The notes under the pieces are model-generated. The model made no database searches and had not been told where the DNA came from. It was given only the letters and a program-made list of their open reading frames with translations. The translations under genes and the position numbers were made by a program. Of a stretch of 64,000 bases of DNA, positions 1-49,000 are shown piece by piece. Origin of the DNA: Puffinus mauretanicus (Eukaryota > Chordata > Aves > Procellariiformes > Procellariidae); the NCBI GenBank assembly GCA_023333565.1, contig JAJKFH010000948.1:2182001-2246000 (forward strand), given 5' to 3'. Within the stretch, counting starts at the first letter, position 1, and every line of letters begins with the position of its first letter.

Positions 1-36789
<36,789 letters not shown>

Positions 36790-36816
36790 CTAGACACGGG
36801 CCGGGAGCAGCGGCAT
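36790..36816 (-). CDS. Upstream ORF MPLLPARV in the TENT4A leader
   Basis: The ATG complementary to 36814-36816 opens eight codons and ends in TAG at 36790-36792, 111 nt before the main ATG. It does not overlap the main frame. It matters only if transcription starts upstream of 36816. If so, it could reduce initiation at the main start. A further in-frame ATG lies upstream near 37014. Confidence 0.4.
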   Translation of the reverse strand: MPLLPARV

Positions 36817-36823
36817 GTGTCGC

Positions 36824-36875
36824 GGGGAGGAGGGAGGGAGGGACGGAGGGAGGGCGGGCGGCCGGAGGCGGGGGG
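36824..36875 (+). promoter_or_regulatory. G-run cluster, potential G-quadruplex
   Basis: More than four runs of three or more G separated by one or two bases lie on the plus strand, which is the template strand for TENT4A. The pattern GGGAGGAGGGAGGGAGGGA meets the usual G-quadruplex sequence rule. Confidence 0.6.
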
Positions 36876-36959
36876 CAGAGCCGGGCGAGGCGAGCGCGGC
36901 TCGGGAGGAGCGGAGGCGGCGCAAACTGTACCCGGCCCGGCGCTGCCCGGAGCGCTCCC

Positions 36960-37190
36960 CTCGCCGTTCCAATGTGGCGTCCCCCTCGCCAGGGCCAGAA
37001 CCGGCACTGCGCATGCCCCGCAGATTTTAAACCTTCACTGGAGACGGCCGCCCTGGCAACCGCACATGCGCGCTGGCCGCCCCGGGGGGCGGGGCCAGGC
37101 CCGCCGAGACTGGTGGGAAGGGGGAGGGAGAAGGGCGTCGGGAAGGCTCTCCCTCTTCGTCGCGCGCGCCCTCGTGCGCATGCGCGCCCG
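36960..37190 (-). promoter_or_regulatory. Candidate TENT4A core/proximal promoter: NRF1-like sites, GC box, CCAAT
   Basis: A CCAAT is at 36969-36973. NRF1-type palindromes are at 37007-37018 (CTGCGCATGCCC), 37061-37072 (CGCACATGCGCG) and 37175-37186 (TGCGCATGCGCG). A GC box GGGGCGGGGC is at 37086-37095. No TATA box is seen. These lie 290-510 bp upstream of the ATG. The transcription start cannot be read from sequence alone. Confidence 0.6.
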
Positions 37191-37650
37191 GGGGACGTCG
37201 GCAGGGTTCGGAAGCCCTCGGGCGGGAGGAGGGGGTTCGGCGTCTCCCGCGCCTGCGCGGAGCGGCCAGCCTTCAGCCCCGCCCCCGCCGGGCGGGGAGA
37301 AGGCGGGGTGGGGTTCGCTGCCGCCGGGGCCTGCGAGCTTGGTCCTTGCTGGCGGGAGCCTGTGCGCGGCCGTTAGGGGCTGGAGCAGCCGCGGTGGGGT
37401 GAGGGGCAGCAGCCAGCCGCGGCCCAGCGGCGGTTTTCCACAAGCACCGCGTTGTCTCCCCTGTGCCAGGGCTTCTCCCTTTGGAGAGGTGTTGCCCTCT
37501 TCCCGCAGCAGTGAAAGGGTGGGTTTTGAGGGGTAACTGAGATGAGGTGCAGGCGGACCTGCTTCCAGAGGGGCTGAACGGCCGGGAGCGCGGGGGCTGA
37601 GCAGGGCCGCGCTGACCCCCAAGGAGGAAAGGGGAGGCCCAGGAGCGGGC

Positions 37651-40600
37651 TGACAGAAGCACACAGTTCCTAAGGCAGGGGGGGCTCTCCTGCTTGTCTT
37701 CCTAGCATCGAGAAAGCACCGTGAAGTACTACATTTCCACTGGATACTTAGGATTTTATTGGGCTTGAATCTCAGGGGGTCAGTGCCTGTTCCAGGGAGT
37801 GTCTTTCTAGCGGGTGGGTTTCATGTGCAGCGATCCCTGGGTAAAATGCATATGGCTGTTGGAGTGGGATCAAATGCAGATACACTGTGTTTCTTCTGTG
37901 GTCTGAAGATGGGCATTACAGCCAGCCTTCCAGAATGATGTTCATAACTGTTCTCTTTCTAATCCACTGATTTGGCTTTTTCCTTGAGCAGCTTCAGCAT
38001 GCGTATGGATCAAGTGTCCTCTCCCCAGCGTAGCCCCAGAGTCTCCAGTGGTCCAGGAATCACCAGTCAGTTTGATACAGCCCTTACCTGACTGCAGAAC
38101 AGCAGAGAGAAGGGTTGTACATGCATAATGACAAATACCATCAGGGAAACCCAGTTACAACAGCCCTCCAATGCAGTTGTGTGGTACATCTTAGGTGATC
38201 TAACAACTTACTGCCACAGAAGAGGAGGAAAGGAGAGGTCCCACTCTCTGTAATCCTGCTACTCCCTTTCCCTGCTCCCTTGCATGAGCCCTGATATTGA
38301 TCAGTGAGCCAATTTAACTTGTTAATTCAGCAGAAAACTGCACCAGGAAGAAAAGTAATAGTTTTCGGCAGCTCATTTTGAATGAGCTTACTTTGTGATC
38401 AGAGCTGGGATTAAGGAGGGTGTGGAGAGAGGATGAGAGAACAGGACTGTCATTTGTTAGCAGAGGGTGGCTTTATTTAATGCAGCTGTATTCTCTAACC
38501 ATACCTTAGACTTCAGAGCAAGAGAAACTGATTTGAGGGTGACAGCCTAATGTTTATTGTTGGAAGTCATTTAGAAAGAGCAAGTCATTAATTTGTTTTT
38601 GTTAAGAAACAGATCTGTTTTCAGGAATAACAGCCAAACAACACATAAAAGTACACAATAAACTAACCAAAACCAAACCACATGAAAGAGCTGTTAAACT
38701 TGTCTCATATAAAAGCCTGTTCAACAGAATTTCCATCTGATGAAACAAAAGCACTCTTCTAACTTGCGTGGTCAACTAGGTATACAGATCTTCAGCACAG
38801 ATTTCAGCTGCTTGAGTTACTGATAGCAGTCCTTGGTTTTACAGTTCATCTTCCCAAAGGATTTTGGATGTTTTTGTTTTGTTTTGTTTTTAATTGAACT
38901 TGAATGGAGATAAATAAACAGGTCCCTCAACTCTGTTCTTTTTACATAAATGCCATAAGAAATAAACCACAGAATTATACTGTCTCTTCCTTCTTTTAGG
39001 AAATACTTTGCATTCTTGCCTCTATGATGGCCCAGATTCAGCAAGGAGAGGCGAGGATCGGCAGTATTTCCGCAAGCCTGGCCAATGTGGTATGCTGGTG
39101 GTTAGGATGGTTACTTTGTAGATCCACTCTGAAGTACTGAGAAGGCTGAGGAGGCGGTAGAGCCCAGATCTCAACCTTTTTAGTTCGGTGTTCTGACGTA
39201 CTTTTCACACAACAGGTGAAGATCACATCTTCAAGCTGCTGAGTTTAAAATCTTAATAAAGGAGTACTGATCAGTGTTTTGGGAGGGGAAAAAAAAAAGA
39301 GAAAAAAAAAGACACAAGGACCGATCTCATGGAGGCAATTCCAAGCTCTGCAGTTTCATGACCTGTTTTCTTTATTTCCTTCCCTGCCCTGCTGCCATCT
39401 TTTAAAATTCAGAACATTCAAGAGGGCCTGATTTCCCACTTTGCTAAAATTATCTCCAACTTCATTTTGAGGTCTGACTGGTAGAGACTGCTGCCTTGGA
39501 AGAGGCAATAACTCAAAAGCAGCTTTTGATTGAGGAGAGACACAGTGTTCCCGAGACTCTCACCAATCCCAACACTGTTGTGGAAGGGGCAAGGCTGTTT
39601 CCTGAAGTAGCTACAGTCTTCTCAGAAGGGGTTGCCTCTCACTGACTTAAAATCTGTTCCTATAGACAGAATTTCTGAAGCTACAATGGTGCTTAGTCGC
39701 TTCTTTCTATGGGGTCAAGGCAGCAAATACCATGTGAGTGTAATAGGGGGCATGGGATGGAAGTTTTGGGCACAACCTATGCGGGGGTCCACATTTTAAG
39801 AACACGGAGAAGAAGGAAGTCTCCTCTGAGAAATCTATAAGCAATGGTTTGTTAATACGCCAGTTCACTCGTGTATCGCATGATGGTTCATCGAAGCTTG
39901 CGGCAAGTCACTGAAATATCTATGCAGAAAAGGAGACGTTACATGTTTCCTTCATAAGTGTGTATAATATGAAGAAATAACACCCAATGGCCTGTTGTGG
40001 CACAAGGACAAGAAAAATTATCATCTTATCTCATCGGCTTTTACTCTCCTCTCTTTCTAGCATTTCCATTAAGAAATCTAAATGAAGCATGTTTCTAATC
40101 TTGTCTCCTTAAAGTGAGAATTTCCCTCTAAAGGTAGTAAGTGAGAATTTCCTTTGTGAGGATTGATTTTTTTAAAAGACTGGTTGATTTTAGTTCAGTT
40201 GTCCTTTACTGAATGAAACTACTCATGGAAGGTAAGACTCTCAGAAAGTTTGAAGGTCAAATACAGTTTTGAACGTCAGAAAAATTTGCTTTCTTTTCAA
40301 AAGAGCTTCCTTCCTACTGATGAACTTGTGAGGACGCAGATAATGAAAAGATCCTAACCTCAGGAGACACAATGCCTTGTTTGCCGTGGGGAAGTTCAAA
40401 TGCTTCATTCAGATTATTAATGTCATATTAAAATACCTCATACTAGCATTGCCTGTCTTATGCCAGTAACTCAATGTCCTTGAATCCACTCTTTTTTTGT
40501 GACTTCAGTTTCTTTAAGGTGGTATTTAACTTTGAAGTTATAGAACTAATGACTAAAAATGTAGTCTCGTTACTTCTGAGGTCATTTAATTGATCTGTTA

Positions 40601-41880
40601 TAAGGTGTTTTAATATGGCTGCTTGTCACAGAGAACACAACCACAGCTCTCTCTTGGATGAAGCTTGTATTTCAGTTTCAGCTTCAGCCAAATACATCTT
40701 TGATTTGGCAACAGTGACAGTGCTGGAGTCCTTGGTAACCTTGTAGCTGTTGACTTTGACATCCTGATGACTGCAATTCCAATTCTGTGAATAGTTTGTA
40801 TGTTTTGGTAAATAATGGCAATTAAGTTGAATACCTAAGTGGCATATATACAGGGCATTGTTGCCCAATGCTTGCTATTAATCTATTTTTTTAATGAACC
40901 CTCTGAACTCATTAATGCAGATAAAGGCAGATAGCATCTCATACGTTTAATATGGCTCAGTTTACACCCCTGGAAATGATGAGATGCAAATACAGCATAC
41001 CCGTGTGATGCAACCCTAGTTCTGTCCTCTGAAGCTGGGAATTGCCACAGGTGTGATTCCACCAGGGTGACACAGCAGCCGAGAGGCGACCAGCAGGTTC
41101 TCCGACAGTTCACACTCTCCAGGACATCTCCAGGATTTTGTCCCATATGACCTTCATTCTGGTCACCGACAATCTCGCTCTAAGCCTCTGATGCATCACC
41201 TCCTTCATGCTTACCAGCTCTGATCTCCTTCTTCATACCCTTTGCAGCCCATAGGATGGATGGAGAAGGCACAGAGTGTAGGGTTCAGCAGTATATCTGA
41301 CCAGACTTGTATATGCTGAAGCTGGGAAGAGGAAAGAACTGAAAAAACCACGGTCTCAAGCTGGCTGGGGGTGTGAGAGAAAGGCTGTCCAGCCAAGGAG
41401 GTGCATCTCTAACAACTGACCTTCAGAGTGTGCTAGTCCCCAGGAGACAGTGTTGGGGAGGAGGTAAAGAGGAGACAGGTTCCTTAGCTGCACTCTTGTC
41501 ACTTTTTTTCAGTAAATACATTCCTGGACAGGAGAGTGGAGATACAGTTTTCATCTCTCAAATGGAGCTGATCACAATAGGGAGGCGAGTAGAAATCCAG
41601 AACAGGAGTTTGTGGTTCTTACAAGGCATGATTTGGGGCATTCTTGTAATCTGTCCTCTGGAGACATAGGCTTTTACCTTCTTCAGAATAGCTTCTGTCT
41701 CCCACTAAAGAAGACCTGGCACGAGTAACCCTGAACAGGCTAAAATCATGTTATCTTTTCCTCCTTAAATCTTCCACTTTGCTCAGTCCTTCCTCTCTTT
41801 GTGGCTCTACGACCTCTTCTGATGAACACTGAGCGTCAGCCAGATTTAGGGTGTTGAGGCATATTCAGAGCCAATTAAAG
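37651..41880. other. Intergenic region upstream of TENT4A, part 1
   Basis: No coding similarity is recognised. It holds A-rich tracts near 39288-39312 and unique-looking sequence. The short ORFs have no family features. Confidence 0.7.
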
Positions 41881-41894
41881 TGCAGAGGCTGAAA

Positions 41895-42283
41895 CAGCTG
41901 TCAACCACCAGCCGCCTCCTCTTACCGCTCCATCTTCCCCCCACTCTTACAAGGGTTGCCAGCCCTGTGTCAGAGAAGCTGAGGAGATGATAAATCAACA
42001 GCTGAACAGCTGCAGCTTCCAGCCAGGCATGTTCATACACATGAAAATCCTTTTCTAGCTGCCTATATAAAATAGCTGGCTGGTAAATGGAGAAAGCGTG
42101 GGAGGCGGTTCACAAGCCGTCCGATTACGCTTGCAGTTAGGGTGGCAGCTCGCGGGGGGAGAGGTTGCATGGACAGCCAGGTCTTGCCTCACACTGCTGG
42201 ATGTGTGTCAGCGCTTCTGGCGGGAACTTGGAGGCCTTTCATTACTGTGTACGTTGTGCAGTACTACAACGGTAGGAAGGTAA
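41895..42283 (+). promoter_or_regulatory. Candidate TATA-box/E-box promoter, gene unknown
   Basis: Three CAGCTG E-boxes (41895-41900, 41999-42004, 42007-42012) precede a clear TATATAAAA at 42064-42072. A GC-richer stretch follows, holding an ORF of 61 codons (42098-42283) and a donor-like AAG/GTAAAC at its end. The geometry resembles a TATA promoter with a first exon. No product is recognised, so a non-coding transcript or chance are both possible. Confidence 0.3.
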
Positions 42284-45200
42284 ACGTGTCACCTTGATAT
42301 ACCAACGTTCTATTTCCATTGATATATTTGGGGCTCTGATGGGGATTACTTTCAAAATGCTGCTTTATTATGAATATTTATCTTGGCTTATTACACGGCA
42401 ATACATAGCATTTTTTTACAGTTTTCCGTGACGTAAAACAAATAATTATTTAATTGTTCTGTATCAAGGACAGTCTATGCAAATTTTTAAATTGTTCTTG
42501 TGTTCTATTTTGTTTCTTTTCCTCATCTAGAGAAAGCTTGGAAGGATACAGATTTTGGAAGGTTTGTTTCTAACTCAGAGATTAGGAATTTCTGCCTTTA
42601 AGACTTGTCAGTTTTCTTAAGAGAGAATATGCTGCCAGCACTAACACCTAATTAAAGAGAATTAAATCTTACAGACTTCCTTTTTTCAAAGGCTTATTTA
42701 GACATGGAAATTAAATTGTGATAACAAGCACAGAGAGGGTTTTAAGAATAATTTTAAGTGTAGAAAATAATCTGTGAGAGACATCATAAACAAGTGAAGT
42801 TTATGTTAAATATCTATAAAGCTCTTGAAAGTATTTTTCTATGTGGGATCTGAAGAGTTGTATGAAATCAGGTGCTCTGTCTTCCTGTCCTGGTTAATGC
42901 AGAACCATGCAGAGACTTGTTTTGTAAGAAGGATCGCTTGCCTTTGAATGACAGGTTGAGAGAACATATTAAGGAGACTCTCATGAAAGTTCATGGTGAG
43001 GATTCCTCCCTTACTCATGTTTGCAATCTAGGAGGTCCCAGGATCGTCTTTAAGCTGTCATTCTCCAGGCTGTTGTGTAGAGGACTGCTGAGGGCATACA
43101 GAACCTGCTGTGTGAATCCTTGGAAGGGGAAGGTATCTCAGCTCACAGTGTGGTTGCACGTGCTCTAAAATTGAAGGAAAAAGTAGATCTGGCTCGACTT
43201 TCTGCTAGGAAAAGAATCTGTAAGTAATGCATTGTTCCTCCTAGGAACAATATTACAATAAAAATGCTTTCCTTCATATCTGTTAAATGCAAGCTTTCTG
43301 CTGAGGAGAGCAAGATACTATTAAAAAAACAGGATAAAAAAGTGCTAAGACGTACGGGCCAAGCTGTGAGACAGCTGATTAAAATTTGCTTAGTGAGGAT
43401 GTGCCCTGGAGCCCTCATCTGCCATGTTAACACGGCATCAGATAGGGCACCAGCTGCTTCTATACTGAACCTGGAAGAATCATTTACGCATAGCAGAATG
43501 ACTGTGGATAGAATTAAAGAAAGGTTACGTCGGGTGTCAACGAAGACTATCATGGTGAAAGATGTAGCTCACTTTTATTAGCTTCCAAGCCAGATCAAAG
43601 CCATATTTGATCTTGTACAGATTTCTAGAAGCTAATTTATCTTGCGTGGTCAGCTGCCTAAGTATTTTTCATTGGTTCATCCTGCCCGCTGGTCCTCATC
43701 TATAGGCAGCACATGCACATACCTATACGCATTTGCTCTTTAAATAGAAACTGCGCTCTGTTGCAGTGCACCTCCCTCTCCTTAAGTATGTCTATGTCCT
43801 GCATCTCCACCTTCAAAGCCATTATTTTTAACTGTTCTTGGGCCACAATTAAATCACTTGGACATCTCAGGAAGGAGATTTCCAGAAGAGAAACAGCTTG
43901 ATGCCAGTATAAAAGTGCTGACCCAAGTCATATTCACATTGGCCCGTGGATTAGTGAGCAGAGGAGTACAGAAGATCAAAGCAGAGCAAGATTTTTTGGC
44001 AGGGTTTTTAGGTAACATTAATGTGCAGCAGCTGTAGGATAGATTAGGTAGGGACTGATAGGAAAGAATAATATGGTTTAGCAGTCCTTTAGAATGAGGA
44101 TAGGAACAAGGATGGGAAAAGTGTGAGTCAGTAAGAGAGCATGGCTGAAAGTTTTATCTGATGTAGAGAAAGACCTGGACTAGGAATAAGAACACGGGAA
44201 GTGGAGTGGACAGATGCGGGTGTTGGCCAGGGGGGCAGGAAAACTGTCAGAGCACGACTCATCTGTCAGCACACACCTTTGCCATTTGCTCTTTGAAGGT
44301 GCTAAAGTCAAGGCCAGGGACCAGCAGAACAGGATTCAGACACCTCTCCCCCAGACTTTCTACCAGCACTCCAACTTCCTTGCAACAAATCCTCCTAGCT
44401 CAATACTGGAACCATATAGCACTTTACAACGTCCTCTGCCTCCCTTGAGACATGATGAACAGCCTCACCATCAGTTCTTTCCCGTGCATGGACAGACTGT
44501 GGACAGAGATTAGCTGGGACTTCTCCAGGACTTCTTCAGTTTGTCAGTACCATTTCATCTTGGGACTTTATGCAGATGCAGTGGAACAGACATGCCTTTG
44601 GGATCCTGAAGACTGTAGATGAACAGAACATACCTGAATATCCCGAAGCCCCCTTGTGATGGCAGTGCCTCTATCTCCTGTCTGTGGGTATCGGCAGTGA
44701 ACATGATAGTTATCTGCAATGGCAGTCTCCACCCCACAGCCACGTGAACTGATTTAAGGAGTTTGTTCAAGATATCAGTGCCCAATCTCAGCAAGCATCA
44801 GCTCCACAGTAAGTCTATGCCTGTGAGCTCCTGGGCTGATGAGCACCCTATGGACATGTAGGTAACATTGAAGAAACAGCGTTCATTTACTGTGGTGAGA
44901 GAAGAAAAGGCATGAGGAAGGAGGAATGAAATGACAGCATTGAAATAAATCAGGATTTCTGCTTGCCTGCTGGTTACTGTGCTTAGGTTGAGCTAGGAGA
45001 ATAGCTATTGTCCCTCCAGGCAGGTCATGGGCCGGAGCAAGGAGAGACTGCCATTCCTGCTGCCACGTGCCAAGATGAAGCACCCATGTAACTTCATGAA
45101 GGGGCAGCTTCATTTTTTTCCCATGCCTCAAAAACACCATTGGCTCAAAGCATCCAGAAGGCTGGAAGCAGCTCCAGATTCCTCCAGTAAGGCCACAGGG

Positions 45201-48200
45201 AGGCCTCACGGGCCGGTGATCCTCTCTGCTGAGCCCTGGTGTCCAGGCAGTTCACTGATGATTCTTGCAAGCAGGAGCCTGCCTTTGAAGAGTCTGGCCT
45301 CCAGTACTACAACTCTAACTAGAAGCTGTTTTTTTATTTGTCATAGTTGCTGCCGGATGAAGCTTGCAATGGGATACTCTTGCAGAGTCTCTGGCAGAGC
45401 TCATGGTGTGTGGTATTGACTGATGCCATGGAGCAGGTAGATGGAGTGCTCGTTCTGCTCACAGAAACACAAAACTTGCTCAGCTGTCTTTTTCTTTTGG
45501 TGTGGTGGCAAGGATGCATGGACCTCCTTCCCATTGGAAAGACGTTAATTTGGACACAAGACAGATGTGCTTGTGGCTCTAGGGCTGCCTAGTGGGACCT
45601 GGAGAGCCTCTTTTCAACACCAGGCTGTAGCTGTTTTCTCATTCAGAGCTGCCTGGTGATATCTATGAAGTTTATCTCAGGTGGTTCCTCATGAGGTGGG
45701 GACAGACATGGTTCATGAGACCTATTTTTGTTGGATGGAAATAATCTCTCGAGCATGTACTCAGAAGGTGACAGACATTAACACAATGTAAACCTCAAGC
45801 TTCTCACGATTGTGCAAAATCCTCAGAACCCGGCTAAGCCATGTGGCTAGCAGTGCGGGGAGTTAAGACCCATGCTGCCAATGAGTCTTGCATGGTGGGA
45901 GAAAATCATAGAACAAAATGCATTGAATGAATAACTCTTGTGCAGTCTCTGCCTCTTATTTGCTCAGTTCATCTACCATGAGTTAGGAGGAATTCAGTCA
46001 GAGTGGCCATGCAGACAAGTCCATGGAAGTGGTTCTGAGCATAAAGCCATGCTACTGCACTTTCCAGCTGCACATATGTATCACTTACTGATTGAAAAGT
46101 GCTTCTCTGACAACTTTGTTGCCACAGTTTTTTAAACGCTTCTGTTGATTTCTTCCCTTGTTGATGGTCTAGGTCATGCTGTCCAGAGGCGATCCTTTCG
46201 GACAGTAGTGTTCTCATGGGATGCTGTGTCAGGGACTCAGCCGATTCCTGCATGATACAGTCATCCTCCTCTAGCTCTTTGTTTGTATAGGTTGACCAGC
46301 CCCTCTGCACCTCTAATGGGGACTCTCTCTTGATCATTCTCTTCGTTAACTTACCTATGAGAACCACACATAGTACCAGTCTATACCCCATACTACCCAG
46401 TGGGATGCTTCAAGAGTGCCATTGCATAAATCTATGGCTGACTCTTGGCTGTGAAGTGCAGACCAATTCAGAGTCTTCCCTTGGACTGTATCTGATAGGA
46501 GTGGAGAGCAAAAACTACGAGGATCTGTCTACAACTGCTGTCCTGAGGATGTGGAAGCTGCCTCTTTCACCTTTTGCTCTGTATTTCTTCCTGCTGTTTT
46601 CTACTTTCTACATCCTTATGACAAGGGAAATCTTTCCCCTGCCCTGAGTGTAATATGTTCCTTGTTGACGACAGGTTACAGTGCATAATGCGCTACTTAG
46701 CCTGGCCGTAAGGATCCTATTGCCTGGTGCTGGCCTAGAAATGATCTGTTGTTACTAGCAATGGATAGGGCTAGGAGACCGGGTGGAAATGGTTTGGCCT
46801 TGATTGTGCCATTTATGGGATAGACAGCTCTGCCTCAGCTTTCTGCACAGCTGCTAAGGACAATTTCTTGACATTTGTACTGCATGGCGTAATTCTTTGC
46901 TGGGCCTGAATCAAACTCTCTCATTCATTTTGAACTCTCTCATTTGGGCCACATGGAACCCAGCAAGAATTATGGACAAAGTGTTTTGGTCTCACAGAAA
47001 TTACATCCACAGTTACCCACAAGGAAAAAGAAATGGTCTGTGATGTCTCAGGGCAGATCTCATCGATCACCCAGGAAAGTTTCAAATCAGATCTGCTAGA
47101 ACAAAATATTTACAGTATACATTAGGAAAGATAAAACCTTTTCTAGATCAAGTAGAGCTCTGGCTGAGTGCCCAGCCTTGCTGACAAACAGCTGGCCTTG
47201 CTGTTGGAGCAGAAAGTAGAAAAAGGAAGTACGTTTCTCTGGAGGAATCTATACAGAAGTTAACAGAGGTAAGAGACCTTGTTCCCGCAGACCAAAATTA
47301 CCTGGAGACTTCACTAATACCCATTCCAAATGCTTGCTGGAGAGCCTTTAAGAAAACTGATTTACTTAAAATGAAAGCCCATTCAAAGGCTGTCATTCAA
47401 AATGCCCATGGAGACATACTTCCCTAGGCTGAAAAATATGGTTTAATGGAAAACAATCTCTATAAACAATAGAGCTGTGTTTGTATTTTGTGTTTTTCCC
47501 CTACATTTTATGCTACACTCATGTACTTTAGAACATACCTTGCTGCAAATCACTAATAAATGCAGGACCAAACTCTGCTTCTGATCAGTACCAGCATTTC
47601 CCTTTCTGCACCTCCTGTAAACAGTGTTTTGCCTAAAATTCACCAGCACAAACACAAACAATTCTATGTTAAAGAGTCTTGATATCATTTTTAAAAAAAA
47701 AAACACAACAAAGTAAAAAACAATAAAGTAAAACTTTGCTTCAGTAAGCAATCTTTTCTCTGTAGTTATTTTCCAGATAGGGACTAATACTGTCATACTA
47801 ATGAGAATAGTAATGACGTACTAATACAAAGTCATGTGAGTGACTTACAGAAGCTTGCTTTTCCTAGCTGGCCACAGTCTCACTTGCTTTGCTTTCTATC
47901 GACGCTTGGAAGGCTCCTCTGCTCAGCCTGCACATATATGGGCCAGTCTGCATCATAGTTACTTTTACATATGAGTACTTCACTTCTGGGAAGTGGATGG
48001 AGAACTTAAATTCCTTGTGTGAACATCAGACAGCAATTCTGTTTGTGCAAATGGTTGTAGAGTAGATTTTGTATTTTTGTCACCATTTCAGATCACTAAG
48101 GGAAATACATTTTGCTAAAAGGAAATTAATTCAGGGCAAAAAAAAATGTTATAAAGGTTAGATCTTGTTAGTCAAGAAACAGAAGGAGCATTAGCGATGA

Positions 48201-48380
48201 CCATGCACAACGAATGATTTTCAAGTATCTGGTATCCAGTAACCCCTCTTGTGATCAGTTCATGAGATGGTCCATAAATTCACTATGTGCAAAACAATGT
48301 TACATGAATAAAACATTGAATTTTTTTTTTTTTGAAAAATTGAAGGTGTTTAGAGAAAATCTGAGCAGAGAATAGACTAA
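42284..48380. other. Intergenic region, part 2
   Basis: Several ORFs of 80-140 codons occur on both strands (for example 43264-43581 plus, 45027-45419 plus, 45969-46391 minus). None shows a domain I recognise and none forms a convincing spliced gene. No repeat family is recognised with confidence. Confidence 0.6.
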
Positions 48381-48389
48381 ATATATCAG

Positions 48390-49000
48390 CAGGTGGGGGG
48401 GAGCTGCGGCCCTCAGAGTTTTGCACGCCCAGGTGCTGTCAGCTGTGGAGAGTGAGGATCCAGGGCCACTTGCTGGATGCCCTCCGTGTCTAAGCACAGT
48501 TAATGGTGGATCTATAGTGTCCCTCCATGCATGGGTGTGCGTGTGCATGGCTGTGAGCAAGGGGGTCTGTACCAGCAACTGCAGTGGGGCTGCAGACTCA
48601 GGGGCTCATACATCCAAGTGCCAGTGACTGGGGAGACTGGGATCCAGGGGCAGCTACTGGGCAGACTGGGTGCCTGAGCCCAGCTACTGGAGGGATCCAC
48701 CTTGTACATTTGTATTGACGTATTTCCCACTAACAGCCCTTCATCCTGTTCAGCCAGAGAGGGGAACAGGTTGGGGCTGTTGGTGCCGTTTGTGTTTGCC
48801 TGTGTGCTGAGTGTGTCTGTCTGTGCTGGTCTGTGCGGCCAGCCATCTGTATATGTATATATGTGTTGCAGATGGGCGTCTGTATGTGTGCTTACTGGGA
48901 ATACATGCTCAGCCTCACTACTGGTTGGACCTGGGGCACGCAGCTGTGGGAGCCTCACCTCTCTCAGGCTGTTGGATTTGGCAAGCCCTAACATCTAGAA
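48390..49000. repeat. G/T-rich degenerate repeat-like block
   Basis: Recurrent related phrases (GGGATCCAGGGGCAGCTACTG, GCCCAGCTACTGGAGGGATC, TGTGTCTGTCTGTGCTGGTC) and a TGTATATGTATATATGTG tract suggest an old repeat of low complexity. The class is not identified. Long antisense ORFs here reflect the skewed composition. Confidence 0.45.

Noticed and set aside
40981..40995. ATGCAAAT octamer motif (also CATGCAAATAAG near 24385)
   Set aside because: A single 8-mer is expected by chance in a window of this size and nothing around it supports a regulatory role.
43264..43581. 105-codon basic plus ORF
   Set aside because: No family resemblance, no splice or promoter context, and length within chance range.
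44206..46391. Cluster of ORFs, including a 140-codon minus ORF at 45969-46391, considered as a decayed retrocopy or a Mab-21/ITPRIP-like pseudogene
   Set aside because: I could not line up any diagnostic motif across frames; a translated database search would decide.
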